A stretch of 64,000 bases of DNA from Sessilibacter corallicola (GTDB taxonomy: Bacteria > Pseudomonadota > Gammaproteobacteria > Pseudomonadales > Cellvibrionaceae), in contig NZ_JAJSLX010000001.1 in assembly GCF_021290925.1 (NCBI RefSeq), positions 496,001 through 560,000 of the forward strand, written 5' to 3'. The notes beneath the pieces are model-generated. The model ran no database searches. It had not been told where the DNA came from and saw only the letters and a program-made list of their open reading frames with translations. This document shows, piece by piece, positions 23,441 to 31,830 of this stretch. Position numbers and translations under genes: made by a program. Numbering within the stretch: the stretch's first letter is position 1; each line of letters starts with the position of its first letter.

Positions 23441-24753
23441 GCACCTACCAACCTTTCATTTTTAATATTTTCTTCGCAAAGAGTACCCATAGTGGCCAAG
23501 AGTTTGTCAGCCACTTTCTTAGCGCTTGCAACACCATCTTCATGAAAGCCATTACCCCACCACGCACCACAAAACCAAGTTCTGTCTTTGTTAATTAAAT
23601 TCCATTGTGATTGCGCTTCGACACTTTCTAAAGAAAAAGTAGGGTGGGCATAATGATAGGTACCAATAATTTTATTTTCATCAATTAGATCTGTACAGTT
23701 AAGAGTGACGCAAAAAGTTTTATCACTCTTCAAACCTTGTAGGATGTTCATGTTGTAGGTTAAGACTGCTTCACTTTGAAAAAAGTCTTCCGATGCGGAA
23801 TTCAGCAATTTATAGTTCCAACTTGACCACACTGATTTTCTCGATGGTAACTGACTCTCATCCCAATGCAATACGACTTCATTATTGTTGTATAAACACT
23901 TAGAAATTACACTGCGTTCATCAGTGGTTGGATTTTCCAATATTTTTAACGCTTGATCACTATGGCAAGCAAACACAACATGATCAAAGGTTTCTAGCTT
24001 GCCATTGATAATAAGATCAACACCATTTTTGTAACGTTTCGCAGAAGTAACTTTGGAGTTACAGTGAATGTTGTTCGCAAAACCTTGAGTAATTTTTGGA
24101 ATGTAGTTTTTTGAGCCGCCGTCAATAACATACCACTGCGGTCGGTTTTTAATGGATAACAAACCGTGATTTTTAAAAAACCGGAGGAAAAATAACACCG
24201 GCATATCCAAACTGTCTTGCGTCGACTTAGACCAAATTGCACTGGCCATAGGAATAAGATAATGAGTAACAAAGCGGCCGCGAAGATCATTCTTAATTAA
24301 ATAATCATTCAGTGAACGGCCATCATTCAAACTACCCGATTCTAAGTCCTCCAGAGCAATTTTGTTAAAGCGCACGATATCTCTGAGCATTTGCCAATGA
24401 TCCAAACTGAATACGTTCGACGTTTGAGCAAATAAACCAGAAAAACCATTGCCGCAGTACTCTAATCCGGTTCTATCACACGAGACACTGAAACCCATAC
24501 TGGTTGGTTTGTAGTCAACCTTATTGTCGTGAAGGATTTGGCGAAACAAAGGGTAGTTGCGATCGTTAAAAACAATAAAACCTGTATCAATACTATATTC
24601 AACACCATCCAAATCGAAATCGATTGTCGCGGTGTGTCCTCCTACACGGCCGTCTTGTTCGTAAATGTGTACGTCACATTGTTCTTGCAGAAAATAAGCT
24701 GTGGACATTCCAGAAATGCCAGAGCCAACAATGGCAACTCTCGGTTTTCTCAT
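23437..24753 (-). CDS. NAD(P)/FAD-dependent oxidoreductase (amine-oxidase fold)
   Basis: A flavoprotein of about 438 residues with the dinucleotide-binding motif AIVGSGISGMSTAYFL at the N-terminus and a VRVGG-like GRVGGHTAT stretch, plus DTGFIVFND. I start it at ATG 24753 because the longer frame would overlap the upstream gene and carries an unrelated N-terminal extension; with this start, 26 bases separate the two genes. It belongs to the conserved set with DUF1365 and the cyclopropane-synthase-like enzyme, and probably oxidises or desaturates membrane fatty acyl chains. Confidence 0.88.
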   Translation of the reverse strand: MRKPRVAIVGSGISGMSTAYFLQEQCDVHIYEQDGRVGGHTATIDFDLDGVEYSIDTGFIVFNDRNYPLFRQILHDNKVDYKPTSMGFSVSCDRTGLEYCGNGFSGLFAQTSNVFSLDHWQMLRDIVRFNKIALEDLESGSLNDGRSLNDYLIKNDLRGRFVTHYLIPMASAIWSKSTQDSLDMPVLFFLRFFKNHGLLSIKNRPQWYVIDGGSKNYIPKITQGFANNIHCNSKVTSAKRYKNGVDLIINGKLETFDHVVFACHSDQALKILENPTTDERSVISKCLYNNNEVVLHWDESQLPSRKSVWSSWNYKLLNSASEDFFQSEAVLTYNMNILQGLKSDKTFCVTLNCTDLIDENKIIGTYHYAHPTFSLESVEAQSQWNLINKDRTWFCGAWWGNGFHEDGVASAKKVADKLLATMGTLCEENIKNERLVGA

Positions 24754-24779
24754 AAAATTAATCTTTAACTGATTTAGGG

Positions 24780-25571
24780 TTAAACGTCGTTTTCTCTGCG
24801 CATTTTTTTTGCGACCGAGCCAAACCAAAGCTGAGGCCACCAACGGTAGATTTGCAATAACCAATACAATTTTTTTGGAAAAATAATACGTTTTTTCCGC
24901 TTCGCCAAGCCGTCGATAATAATTTGGCTGGCTTCATCAACAGACATTAAAAATGGCATCTTAAAGTCGTTTTTATCCGTTAACGGAGTCTTAACAAATC
25001 CTGGTAAAACGGTACATACATCAATACCAATAGGTTCTAAATCGATTCTTTGACATGCCATAAAATATTCAAACGCGGCCTTAGAAGCGCCGTACGCTTG
25101 AGCCCGTGTAAACGGTGCTTGCGCTGCCAGTGATCCAATTCCCATGAAACAACCTCTGGTATCACTTTTCTTCAGCAGCGGGATAGACAATTCTAAAATG
25201 TCGACCGCAGCAAAAAAATTTACGGCAAAAACCCGTCGATACAAGGCGCGATTGTTATGCAAATCGTCAACATATTCACAAATACCAGCGCAATAAATAA
25301 CGCCATCTAATGAATCAATCAATTCAGGCAGCGTTTTTTTTACAATGAGAAAATCATCTTCTGATTGCAGATCAAAAACCAATACCGTTACGTGATTTGG
25401 GTACTGTTTTTTTAGGTGCTCTAACGCCGTTGCGTTGCGACCACTGACAATGACATGATTTTCTAAACGAGCCAAGTCAGTCGCCAGTTGCAATCCGATC
25501 CCTGAGGACGCACCCAGCACCCAATAGTTTTTATTGCTGCAAACTGAATCTGCTTGTGCGTTACTCATCAT
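24780..25571 (-). CDS. Short-chain dehydrogenase/reductase
   Basis: An SDR-family NAD(P)-dependent oxidoreductase of about 263 residues: nucleotide-binding LGASSGIGLQLA, CAG-type VIYCAGICE, and the active-site YGASKAAFEYF with Tyr-x3-Lys. I choose ATG 25571, which overlaps the stop of the upstream NTF2-like gene in the manner of coupled genes. A C-terminal hydrophobic/basic segment suggests membrane association. SDR genes of this type are regular members of ECF/ChrR regulons. The substrate is unknown. Confidence 0.87.
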   Translation of the reverse strand: MMSNAQADSVCSNKNYWVLGASSGIGLQLATDLARLENHVIVSGRNATALEHLKKQYPNHVTVLVFDLQSEDDFLIVKKTLPELIDSLDGVIYCAGICEYVDDLHNNRALYRRVFAVNFFAAVDILELSIPLLKKSDTRGCFMGIGSLAAQAPFTRAQAYGASKAAFEYFMACQRIDLEPIGIDVCTVLPGFVKTPLTDKNDFKMPFLMSVDEASQIIIDGLAKRKKRIIFPKKLYWLLQIYRWWPQLWFGSVAKKMRRENDV

Positions 25572-26022
25572 TGGCAACTCGTTGACGAATCTTTCGAGTG
25601 ATTGCGCCAAACACCGGTATGTTTTCATAAAGCATGGCGCCTACGTCATAGTAATCAATATGACGAATGACTTTACCCAGAGAAAACTCCAATGAGCTTG
25701 CTCCTTCGACCTCTATTTCTTCTCCAGAACGAAGTTTTTTATGCTTAAAAGACATTGTCCAAAATACCGCCGAACTGGGACCGGATTCGATTACTTTGAC
25801 GTATTCAAACTGGCATTTCACAAGAGAGGTAGACAATCTGGAGAAATATTTTCTTAAATCTGGTAAGCCCTGAATTTCGTGAATAGGGTCACTGAACACG
25901 ATATCTTTGTGGTAGATGTCGGGAAGGCTGTCGATTGTGTTGGAATCAAAATTGGCGTAGTTATCCAAAAAACGCTGCAAGTGAATTGATGTCACTGTGT
26001 TGGGTAGAATGGCGTTATTCAT
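25561..26022 (-). CDS. NTF2-like/SnoaL-fold protein
   Basis: A small protein (about 153 residues from ATG 26022) with a nuclear-transport-factor-2-like fold: FLDNYANFD, YHKDIVFSDPIHEIQG, and the C-terminal YYDVGAMLYENIPVFG. The longer frame from 26094 would begin only about 5 bases from the predicted promoter start, so the shorter start is favoured. It is the first gene of the five-gene operon with the SDR, flavoprotein, DUF1365 and methyltransferase genes. Proteins of this type recur in these clusters; function is unknown. Confidence 0.82.
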   Translation of the reverse strand: MNNAILPNTVTSIHLQRFLDNYANFDSNTIDSLPDIYHKDIVFSDPIHEIQGLPDLRKYFSRLSTSLVKCQFEYVKVIESGPSSAVFWTMSFKHKKLRSGEEIEVEGASSLEFSLGKVIRHIDYYDVGAMLYENIPVFGAITRKIRQRVANDE

Positions 26023-26105
26023 ATATTCGGGTCTTTGTGAGATCACACCTTTCACTGAAAATTTGTGACGAGCACGGAAGGTGTAAAATGACATTGTTTA
26101 AAATA

Positions 26106-26135
26106 AGGTTACGATCTCCCCTCTCGGAAAGATCA
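26106..26135 (-). promoter_or_regulatory. ECF-sigma-type promoter of the lipid operon
   Basis: On the minus strand TGATCT (26135-26130), 18 bases, TAACCT (26111-26106). The -35 TGATC core and 18-base spacer agree with the RpoE/ChrR consensus I recall from Rhodobacter (TGATCC-N18-TAnnn). The start would be near 26099. Confidence 0.55.
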
Positions 26136-26212
26136 TAATTTATATTCTTTTTAAGTAATATTTCACATTATTTGATCAATACAACACCCAAGCCCAGCGG
26201 TCGCCACCTGAT

Positions 26213-26242
26213 TGATCCAAAATCCAGCAATTTCCGTAATAG
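26213..26242 (+). promoter_or_regulatory. ECF-sigma-type promoter of the sigma/chrR operon (autoregulation)
   Basis: TGATCC (26213-26218), 18 bases, TAATAG (26237-26242). It shares the -35 core and spacer with the divergent operon promoter 80 bp away, so both are likely read by the sigma factor encoded here. The start would be near 26248. Confidence 0.6.
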
Positions 26243-26253
26243 ACGACGTGATT

Positions 26254-26949
26254 ATGCCAAGAAGCGGACTTTGGAGAATATTCGTGCTAGCGTCTAACCA
26301 ACAGCAGCAGAAGCGGTTAAAAATTGTGAAGGACGACGACCATTCAACCGAGCAGTCAAACAAGAAACCGGAGTCTGGAGAAGACCGATGGACACCCTTG
26401 TTGGTGTCTGTTGCCGACAAAAATAGAGCAGCGTTTGAGCAACTTTTCAACCATTTTGCACCTTTGATTCGTGGTTACAGCCGATCCAAACCAAGCCCAA
26501 CTGAAATGACGGGTTTTGCTGACGAACTGGTGCAGGAAGTTATGATAAAAATCTGGCAAAAAGCACACAGCTTTAATCCAGAAAAAGCATCAGCAAGCAC
26601 ATGGATTTTCACTTTAGTGAGAAACTGTCGAGTGGATATGCTGCGAAGAAACAATCGCCACAACAACCAGACATTGGAAACCGACGACATCTGGCCGATT
26701 GAGTCCGAAGATACGCCGATTACTCACTTGCAACAATCGAGAGATCAAGAGCGTTTGTTCAAGGCTGCGGAAACCTTACCGCCGGAACAAATGTCTGTAA
26801 TCAGCAAGGTGTTTGTCGAAGGTAAAACACACACCGAAACAGCCAGCGAACTGGGTTTGCCGCTAGGAACGGTCAAATCTAGGGTGAGACTTGCGTTAAA
26901 GAAACTGCAAGTCATGGTCACTCATCGCATCAACGAGGTAGACCTATGA
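26254..26949 (+). CDS. ECF RNA polymerase sigma factor (RpoE/ChrR-partner type)
   Basis: Region 2 is seen from AAFEQLFNHFAPLIRGY through ELVQEVMIKIWQKAHSF and WIFTLVRNCRVDMLRR. Region 4 shows LPPEQMSVISKVF and ETASELGLPLGTVKSRVRLALKKL. ATG 26254 is my best start (231 residues), but it lies only about 6 bases from the predicted transcript start; GTG 26326 is an alternative that gives a more usual length. It is held inactive by the ChrR-type protein whose gene overlaps it by 4 bases. Relatives respond to singlet oxygen or related lipid/oxidative stress. Confidence 0.9.
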   Translation: MPRSGLWRIFVLASNQQQQKRLKIVKDDDHSTEQSNKKPESGEDRWTPLLVSVADKNRAAFEQLFNHFAPLIRGYSRSKPSPTEMTGFADELVQEVMIKIWQKAHSFNPEKASASTWIFTLVRNCRVDMLRRNNRHNNQTLETDDIWPIESEDTPITHLQQSRDQERLFKAAETLPPEQMSVISKVFVEGKTHTETASELGLPLGTVKSRVRLALKKLQVMVTHRINEVDL

Positions 26950-27692
26950 GTCAGCATCACCCATCGATTAACATGCTAGCCGAGTACTGTGCGGGAACAC
27001 TCGGTATGGCAGAGGCGCTGAGCATCAGTGCCCACTTACACTACTGTCACAGTTGTAGATGCCAAGTGGAAAATCTAAATCGCTTAAACGGCACATTGCT
27101 GAGCGATGAAAATTTCAGCCAAGCATTTCAAGAGCCTTCAGCTGCCAAAGCACACACCGCGGTTAATCATGGGGAACAGAGCATCGATTCGTTGTTGCAA
27201 TCGACACTCAATAGAATTGATGCCTTAGACAATCATTCATCAAGTGAAACGACGTTATCTGGCGTACCAATACAGCAAGCGAGCATCGCTAATAAAATTC
27301 GTAAAGACTTGCCACCGGTCATTGCCAAGTTAATTGTGAAACCTCGGTTCTTACGCTGGAAAAAGCTCTCTCCGGCAATGGAAGCAGCAAAGCTTTCGGC
27401 AGGGCAGAATGAGTGTGAAGTATCGCTCATCAAAATCAAGGCTGGCGGAAGAGTTCTGGAGCATGATCACAGAGGTAACGAATACACTGTTGTTTTGAGA
27501 GGAGCATTTTCAGATCAAGACGGGATTTATTCCGCTGGCGATTTTATCCACCGAAAACCCAATGAAATACACGCGCCGTGCGCTACCGCAGATGCCGATT
27601 GCTTGTGCTTAACGGTTGTCGACGCACCGTTGAAATTCACAGGATTAATTGGCTGCCTTATTAATCCTTTCATGAAATTACAGCCCAGTTAA
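26946..27692 (+). CDS. chrR: ChrR-type zinc anti-sigma factor with cupin domain
   Basis: Binds and inhibits the ECF sigma factor encoded upstream. The N-terminal anti-sigma domain carries the HxxxCxxC zinc motif (HLHYCHSC). After a linker (about residues 75-120), the C-terminal cupin fold has metal ligands in EHDHRGNEYTVVLRG and the later HRKPNEIHAP. In Rhodobacter ChrR the cupin part is needed for release on singlet oxygen. ATGA overlap with the sigma gene indicates coupled translation at equal amounts. 248 residues, a normal length. Confidence 0.92.
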   Translation: MSQHHPSINMLAEYCAGTLGMAEALSISAHLHYCHSCRCQVENLNRLNGTLLSDENFSQAFQEPSAAKAHTAVNHGEQSIDSLLQSTLNRIDALDNHSSSETTLSGVPIQQASIANKIRKDLPPVIAKLIVKPRFLRWKKLSPAMEAAKLSAGQNECEVSLIKIKAGGRVLEHDHRGNEYTVVLRGAFSDQDGIYSAGDFIHRKPNEIHAPCATADADCLCLTVVDAPLKFTGLIGCLINPFMKLQPS

Positions 27693-27738
27693 TCAACAGT
27701 TTTTGCCACCGAGTTTAGGTCTCTCAAAAATTTACTAA

Positions 27739-27772
27739 GGCCAAACGCTGTAATCATCGCGTTTGGTCTTAA
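27739..27772 (+). terminator. Terminator after chrR
   Basis: AAGGCCAAACGC, 10-base loop, GCGTTTGGTCTT (27737-27770), up to 12 pairs, followed by AAAATCC. The T-tract is poor on this strand, so efficiency is uncertain. Confidence 0.5.
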
Positions 27773-28098
27773 AATCCGCTTGTTCATCCTTTTCTTATTT
27801 ATCGCGCCCATGACTGAGTTAAAGTTTTGCTCGGCGGCGTTTTTCCAATAACACCAAACAGCGCGCTCTAAACAGCACTTGTTTAATATTAGGTGTCTAT
27901 TATTTATCGCCTTTTTGAAAATTTAGTCAATAATGAAATTAATAAATTTTGACTAATAATCTTTCTTTTCAATAGTAAATGCTAATTGAATATTCTCTGA
28001 GAAAGAGCAAGAATTGGTGATAGGAAAGCTTCGGAATTTCAAACTAAACTGATTTAGTAGGAAGCTTCTTATCACTGCTTTTGAGATATCAACATACA
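27773..28098. other. AT-rich intergenic region
   Basis: About 325 bp between the chrR terminator and the diguanylate cyclase gene. It must hold the promoter of the latter. Nothing else is recognised. Confidence 0.4.
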
Positions 28099-28797
28099 AT
28101 GAGTAAGAAAACTCGCAAATGTAACTGTGATTTCGCTGAAGATACATGCAAAAAAGAACCAGAGTTTGAGCAACTTAGAACACAAATTCATGATCTTCAA
28201 GAACAAATTCAACAGTTAACCGAACTGGTTAGAACCGATGCATTGACAGGTTTGTACAATCATCGTTACTTTCGGGAAGCATTGCACCGTGAGGTAGAGC
28301 GCACTCAACGAACAGGAGCTGATTGCTGCCTAGTATTAATCGACCTTGATCACTTTAAGCTCGTGAATGATACCTGGGGCCACGAAGTTGGCAACTTAGC
28401 GTTGAAGCACGCCGCCAATTTAATTCGATTTACCATTCGCCCAATGGATTTACCTTGTCGCTACGGCGGGGAAGAATTTGCGCTTTTATTCCCTTCTACC
28501 CCTCTTATTACCAGCAAACAAATTGCCGAACGTATTCGTGATATTCTGGAAAAAACACCCCTTGAATGTGAGAATCACAGCATCAAATTGACCGCTAGCT
28601 TTGGCATCGCGAGTTACTCAGCGAATAGCCTACTCACAGAAGATCAATTAATTGAAAAAGCGGATCAGCAATTGTATCTGGCGAAAAATCAAGGACGCAA
28701 TCAAGTCTGCGCAGCAATATCTGAACAGAATCATTATCCTCAGGTGAGCCAAGAGGAAAAAGATTTATTAAATAATTTATTTGATAACAACCAATAA
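28099..28797 (+). CDS. GGDEF-domain diguanylate cyclase
   Basis: Makes cyclic di-GMP from two GTP. From ATG 28099 it has 232 residues. A short N-terminus with five-residue-spaced cysteines (KCNCDFAEDTC) and a coiled-coil-forming segment (about 20-50) precede the GGDEF domain. The active motif is intact, RYGGEEFALLFP, and the product-inhibition site RPMD stands five residues before it. DALTGLYNHRYF is the usual domain start. No sensory domain is seen; the cysteine cluster may bind metal or sense redox state (inference). Confidence 0.92.
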   Translation: MSKKTRKCNCDFAEDTCKKEPEFEQLRTQIHDLQEQIQQLTELVRTDALTGLYNHRYFREALHREVERTQRTGADCCLVLIDLDHFKLVNDTWGHEVGNLALKHAANLIRFTIRPMDLPCRYGGEEFALLFPSTPLITSKQIAERIRDILEKTPLECENHSIKLTASFGIASYSANSLLTEDQLIEKADQQLYLAKNQGRNQVCAAISEQNHYPQVSQEEKDLLNNLFDNNQ

Positions 28798-28912
28798 GCG
28801 AACACTCAAACACGGATCCAACCTATCCATAATCAATAACCGAGCTTTTGCGTTATTGAATGGAAATCAGCATCACCGACAACTTACCTTCTGTAATTTC
28901 TTTTGTACTAAA

Positions 28913-29350
28913 TTACCAGTCTACTTTTTTCCGATTCACTTTAATTTTTGAACGCTTACCCTTGGATTCTAAACGCTTGAGTTTACTGGATCGGGTTGGC
29001 TTTGTGGCAATGCGTTTTTTGGGCTTGATTAACACCGATTTAATTAAAAACTGTAATCGACGAAACGCCGCATCACGATTTTTTTCTTGAGTTCGAAATT
29101 CTTGCGCTTTAATTGTTATAACACCGTCTTTTGAAATTCTCTGATCCGTTAAATTCATCAGGCGAGTTTTAATTTCTTCGGGAATGGTAGAGGTGAGTAC
29201 ATTGAATTTTAGATGAATGGCACTTGAGACTTTATTAACGTTTTGACCACCGGCGCCGCTGGCTCGAATATGAGTAACAGAACAATCGGCGACGTTAATA
29301 ATGATATTGCGGGAGATGACGATACCTTCGGAAAACTCGCTCATGCTCAA
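28913..29350 (-). CDS. arfB: Alternative ribosome-rescue factor ArfB (YaeJ)
   Basis: A peptidyl-tRNA hydrolase that frees ribosomes stalled without a stop codon. The catalytic GGQ lies in RASGAGGQNVNKVSS, and the basic tail (roughly the last 40 residues, rich in Lys/Arg) is the part that enters the empty mRNA channel. At 145 residues it has normal length and lacks the codon-recognition domain of release factors. Its start overlaps the stop of the upstream zinc-ribbon gene by 4 bases. Confidence 0.94.
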   Translation of the reverse strand: MSMSEFSEGIVISRNIIINVADCSVTHIRASGAGGQNVNKVSSAIHLKFNVLTSTIPEEIKTRLMNLTDQRISKDGVITIKAQEFRTQEKNRDAAFRRLQFLIKSVLIKPKKRIATKPTRSSKLKRLESKGKRSKIKVNRKKVDW

Positions 29351-29757
29351 TGATTCACAGAGTCATCTTTGGGTTTAAATTCGTAGATATTACTGCCTGG
29401 GTCTTTTTCCAATGAAATGTCGACTGTTTCAGTAGATTCAGGCACCTCATCAGAAAACCAGTGATAAATCATAATAATAATTGCGGCAAATAGCGTTGCT
29501 ACATAGGGAAATAAAGGCGGCAATCCCGCTCGACGGTCAATCAACAACAACATTATGAAAAAACCAACCAATCCAATCCAGCTGACCGGTTTAATGCGTT
29601 TGAGCCGTTGAAAAAAGCCCGCTTTTTTTTGCTCTGTTCTTAACAGTGCGACATCGCAGTAAGGGCAAATAAAGTTTTTCGTTGGATCCATCCAATTTTC
29701 GCATTTTGCCTGCTTATCGGAAAAAATATTTCTACAATTTGCGCATTCATACTGCAT
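29347..29757 (-). CDS. Zinc-ribbon membrane protein of unknown function
   Basis: 136 residues. The N-terminus has two CxxC pairs (CANC and CPYC, about residues 5-34), as in a zinc ribbon. Two membrane helices follow (WIGLVGFFIMLLLI and YVATLFAAIIIMIYHW), then an acidic tail. I do not recognise a family. It is coupled to arfB by an ATGA overlap, but a functional connection is only a guess. Confidence 0.7.
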   Translation of the reverse strand: MQYECANCRNIFSDKQAKCENWMDPTKNFICPYCDVALLRTEQKKAGFFQRLKRIKPVSWIGLVGFFIMLLLIDRRAGLPPLFPYVATLFAAIIIMIYHWFSDEVPESTETVDISLEKDPGSNIYEFKPKDDSVNH

Positions 29758-29864
29758 GTTTGTTTACAGGCTCCGCCTTTGAAAAACCTCTTTGTGTCAT
29801 CAAGATAATTCTTCCATGAATACATCTTTTTCGTTGTTCATTAGCCTTAAAGACCAATACTGAT

Positions 29865-30434
29865 TTAGGTTTTTGGGAGAGTAACCCCAACTTGACCCTG
29901 ATACTTGCCGCCTCGATCTCGATACGATGTTGCGCAGACTTCATCGGATTCAAAAAATAGCATTTGTGCGACGCCTTCGTTAGCGTAAATTTTTGCAGGT
30001 AATGGGGTTGTATTGGAAAACTCCAGCGTCACATGACCTTCCCACTCAGGCTCAAGCGGCGTCACATTGACGATAATTCCACAGCGAGCGTACGTTGATT
30101 TACCCAAACAAACCGTCAAAATATTTCGTGGGATTCGGAAATATTCCACCGTTCTTGCCAATGCGAATGAATTTGGTGGAATAATGCACACATCACTCAC
30201 CACATCAACAAAGCTGTTGTCATCAAAGTTTTTCGGATCAACGATGGCTGAATGCACGTTCGTGAAGATTTTAAATTCATTCGCACAACGGACATCATAG
30301 CCATAGCTGGAAGTACCGTAGGAGATAAGCTTTTGGCCTTCATCGTTGTATCTAACTTGGCCCGGCTCAAATGGCTCAATCATAGCCTGCTCTTGAGCCA
30401 TTCGGCACATCCACTTATCTGACTTAATACTCAT
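29865..30434 (-). CDS. dcd: dCTP deaminase
   Basis: Converts dCTP to dUTP, feeding thymidylate synthesis. The 189-residue protein shows DKWMCRMA at the N-terminus, [39 protein letters not shown] and [17 protein letters not shown], all typical of Dcd trimers. It lies downstream of mrp on the same strand with 119 bp between, as in Pseudomonas. Confidence 0.96.
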   Translation of the reverse strand: MSIKSDKWMCRMAQEQAMIEPFEPGQVRYNDEGQKLISYGTSSYGYDVRCANEFKIFTNVHSAIVDPKNFDDNSFVDVVSDVCIIPPNSFALARTVEYFRIPRNILTVCLGKSTYARCGIIVNVTPLEPEWEGHVTLEFSNTTPLPAKIYANEGVAQMLFFESDEVCATSYRDRGGKYQGQVGVTLPKT

Positions 30435-30553
30435 AACTCACTCATTACTCTTACATTACTGATTGATATGGACTCACTTGAGCCAAAGACTGGATGATAA
30501 CGGCTTAACCCAATCAAACAAACACTTGCCGTGAAATTCATGGCCCCTATAGG

Positions 30554-31636
30554 TTAGTCATCACTGAACTCAATCACTGGGGATTGAGCCGCATCTAGCG
30601 TATTCAGCCACAATTGTGCGGATGCTTTTTGCGCAATTTGACGGTACTTCTGGCTAATTTCCGAATCGACATCTTTTACCAACGGCGACTTACCGCTGTC
30701 GGCATCCTCACGAATCGAAAGCGATAATGGTAAGCTTCCCAGTAATTGAGTGTTGTACTGTTCGCTGATTCGATCCCCACCGCCAACGCCAAAAATTGGC
30801 TCTTCATGCCCACAACTGCTGCAAATGTGCGTAGACATATTTTCTACAACACCAAGAATGGGAACATTCACTTTGGTAAACATTTCAATTCCTTTTTTAG
30901 CATCAAGCAACGCGATATCTTGAGGAGTGGTTACAATCACCGCTCCCGCCAACGGAACCTTCTGAGATAGGGTTAATTGGATATCTCCGGTTCCAGGCGG
31001 CATGTCAACGATGAGGTAATCCAGCTCTCCCCATTGGGTTTGCCCCAAAATCTGCATAAACGCACCGCTAGCCATGGGGCCGCGCCAAACCATCGGCGTT
31101 TTTTCAGTGACTAAAAATCCCATCGACATCAGTTTGATGCCGTTTGATTCAATCGGCAGAATTGTGTTGCTTTGAGCGGTCGGGCGAGTATCGCTGACGG
31201 CAAATAACTGCGGTTGGCTCGGGCCGTATATATCAGCGTCCAAAATTCCTACTTTTGCCCCTTCTGCTTGTAACGCCAGGGCCAGATTAGCGGTAGTCGT
31301 GGATTTACCGACACCCCCTTTACCTGAAGCAACCGCAATCACCTGTTTAACCTCTGCTAAGTGAGGTAGCTCCGCAACGTGTTGGCCCGTTGGCACAACC
31401 GTATCGATATCCAACTGTATTTCGCTAATGCCATCCAAAGCAGACACTTTGTCCCAAACCGCCTGAGACAACGCTTGTTTGATGTCTTCGCCAACAAAGC
31501 CCAGAATTATTACGACAGACGCCTTAGATTGATCAATAGAAACACTGGTTAAGGCATTCAGTTGCGCCAAGCTCTTCTGAGTGACTGGCTCGATAACGGA
31601 TTCCACGGCTGAAATAACAGATTGTTCAACACTCAT
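30554..31636 (-). CDS. apbC: Iron-sulfur cluster carrier protein Mrp/ApbC
   Basis: A P-loop ATPase that carries Fe-S clusters to apo-proteins. An N-terminal MIP18/DUF59-like domain (1-85) precedes the deviant Walker A GKGGVGKST, and the cluster-binding CxxC is in CSSCGHEEP. VDMPPGTGDIQLT is the family signature. 360 residues. It is divergent from metG, a classic gammaproteobacterial arrangement. Confidence 0.96.
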   Translation of the reverse strand: MSVEQSVISAVESVIEPVTQKSLAQLNALTSVSIDQSKASVVIILGFVGEDIKQALSQAVWDKVSALDGISEIQLDIDTVVPTGQHVAELPHLAEVKQVIAVASGKGGVGKSTTTANLALALQAEGAKVGILDADIYGPSQPQLFAVSDTRPTAQSNTILPIESNGIKLMSMGFLVTEKTPMVWRGPMASGAFMQILGQTQWGELDYLIVDMPPGTGDIQLTLSQKVPLAGAVIVTTPQDIALLDAKKGIEMFTKVNVPILGVVENMSTHICSSCGHEEPIFGVGGGDRISEQYNTQLLGSLPLSLSIREDADSGKSPLVKDVDSEISQKYRQIAQKASAQLWLNTLDAAQSPVIEFSDD

Positions 31637-31830
31637 AAATTTTGATTCTTTATTCAGATAATTGATTGACGCCCTACTTTCAAAATCGCAGGGTCATAGA
31701 TAACCAAACTTCCCTTCCAGATATGGTATATTTGCCCGCTATTTTAACGCGATCTCTCAAGAAACCTAGAATTGATTGATTTGCAATCGCTTTTGATTAG
31801 CCAATGCTTAATTTGCTTCACGGAAACCCT

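Noticed and set aside
23437-24864. Longer start for the flavoprotein
   Set aside because: Extra 37 residues overlap the SDR gene in another frame and precede the nucleotide-binding motif without any family resemblance.
26022-26094. Longer N-terminus for the NTF2-like protein
   Set aside because: Would leave a leader of about 5 bases from the predicted promoter, and the extra residues do not resemble the domain.
28860-29090. Plus-strand open frame opposite arfB
   Set aside because: It is the complementary frame of arfB, whose GGQ and basic tail are clear.
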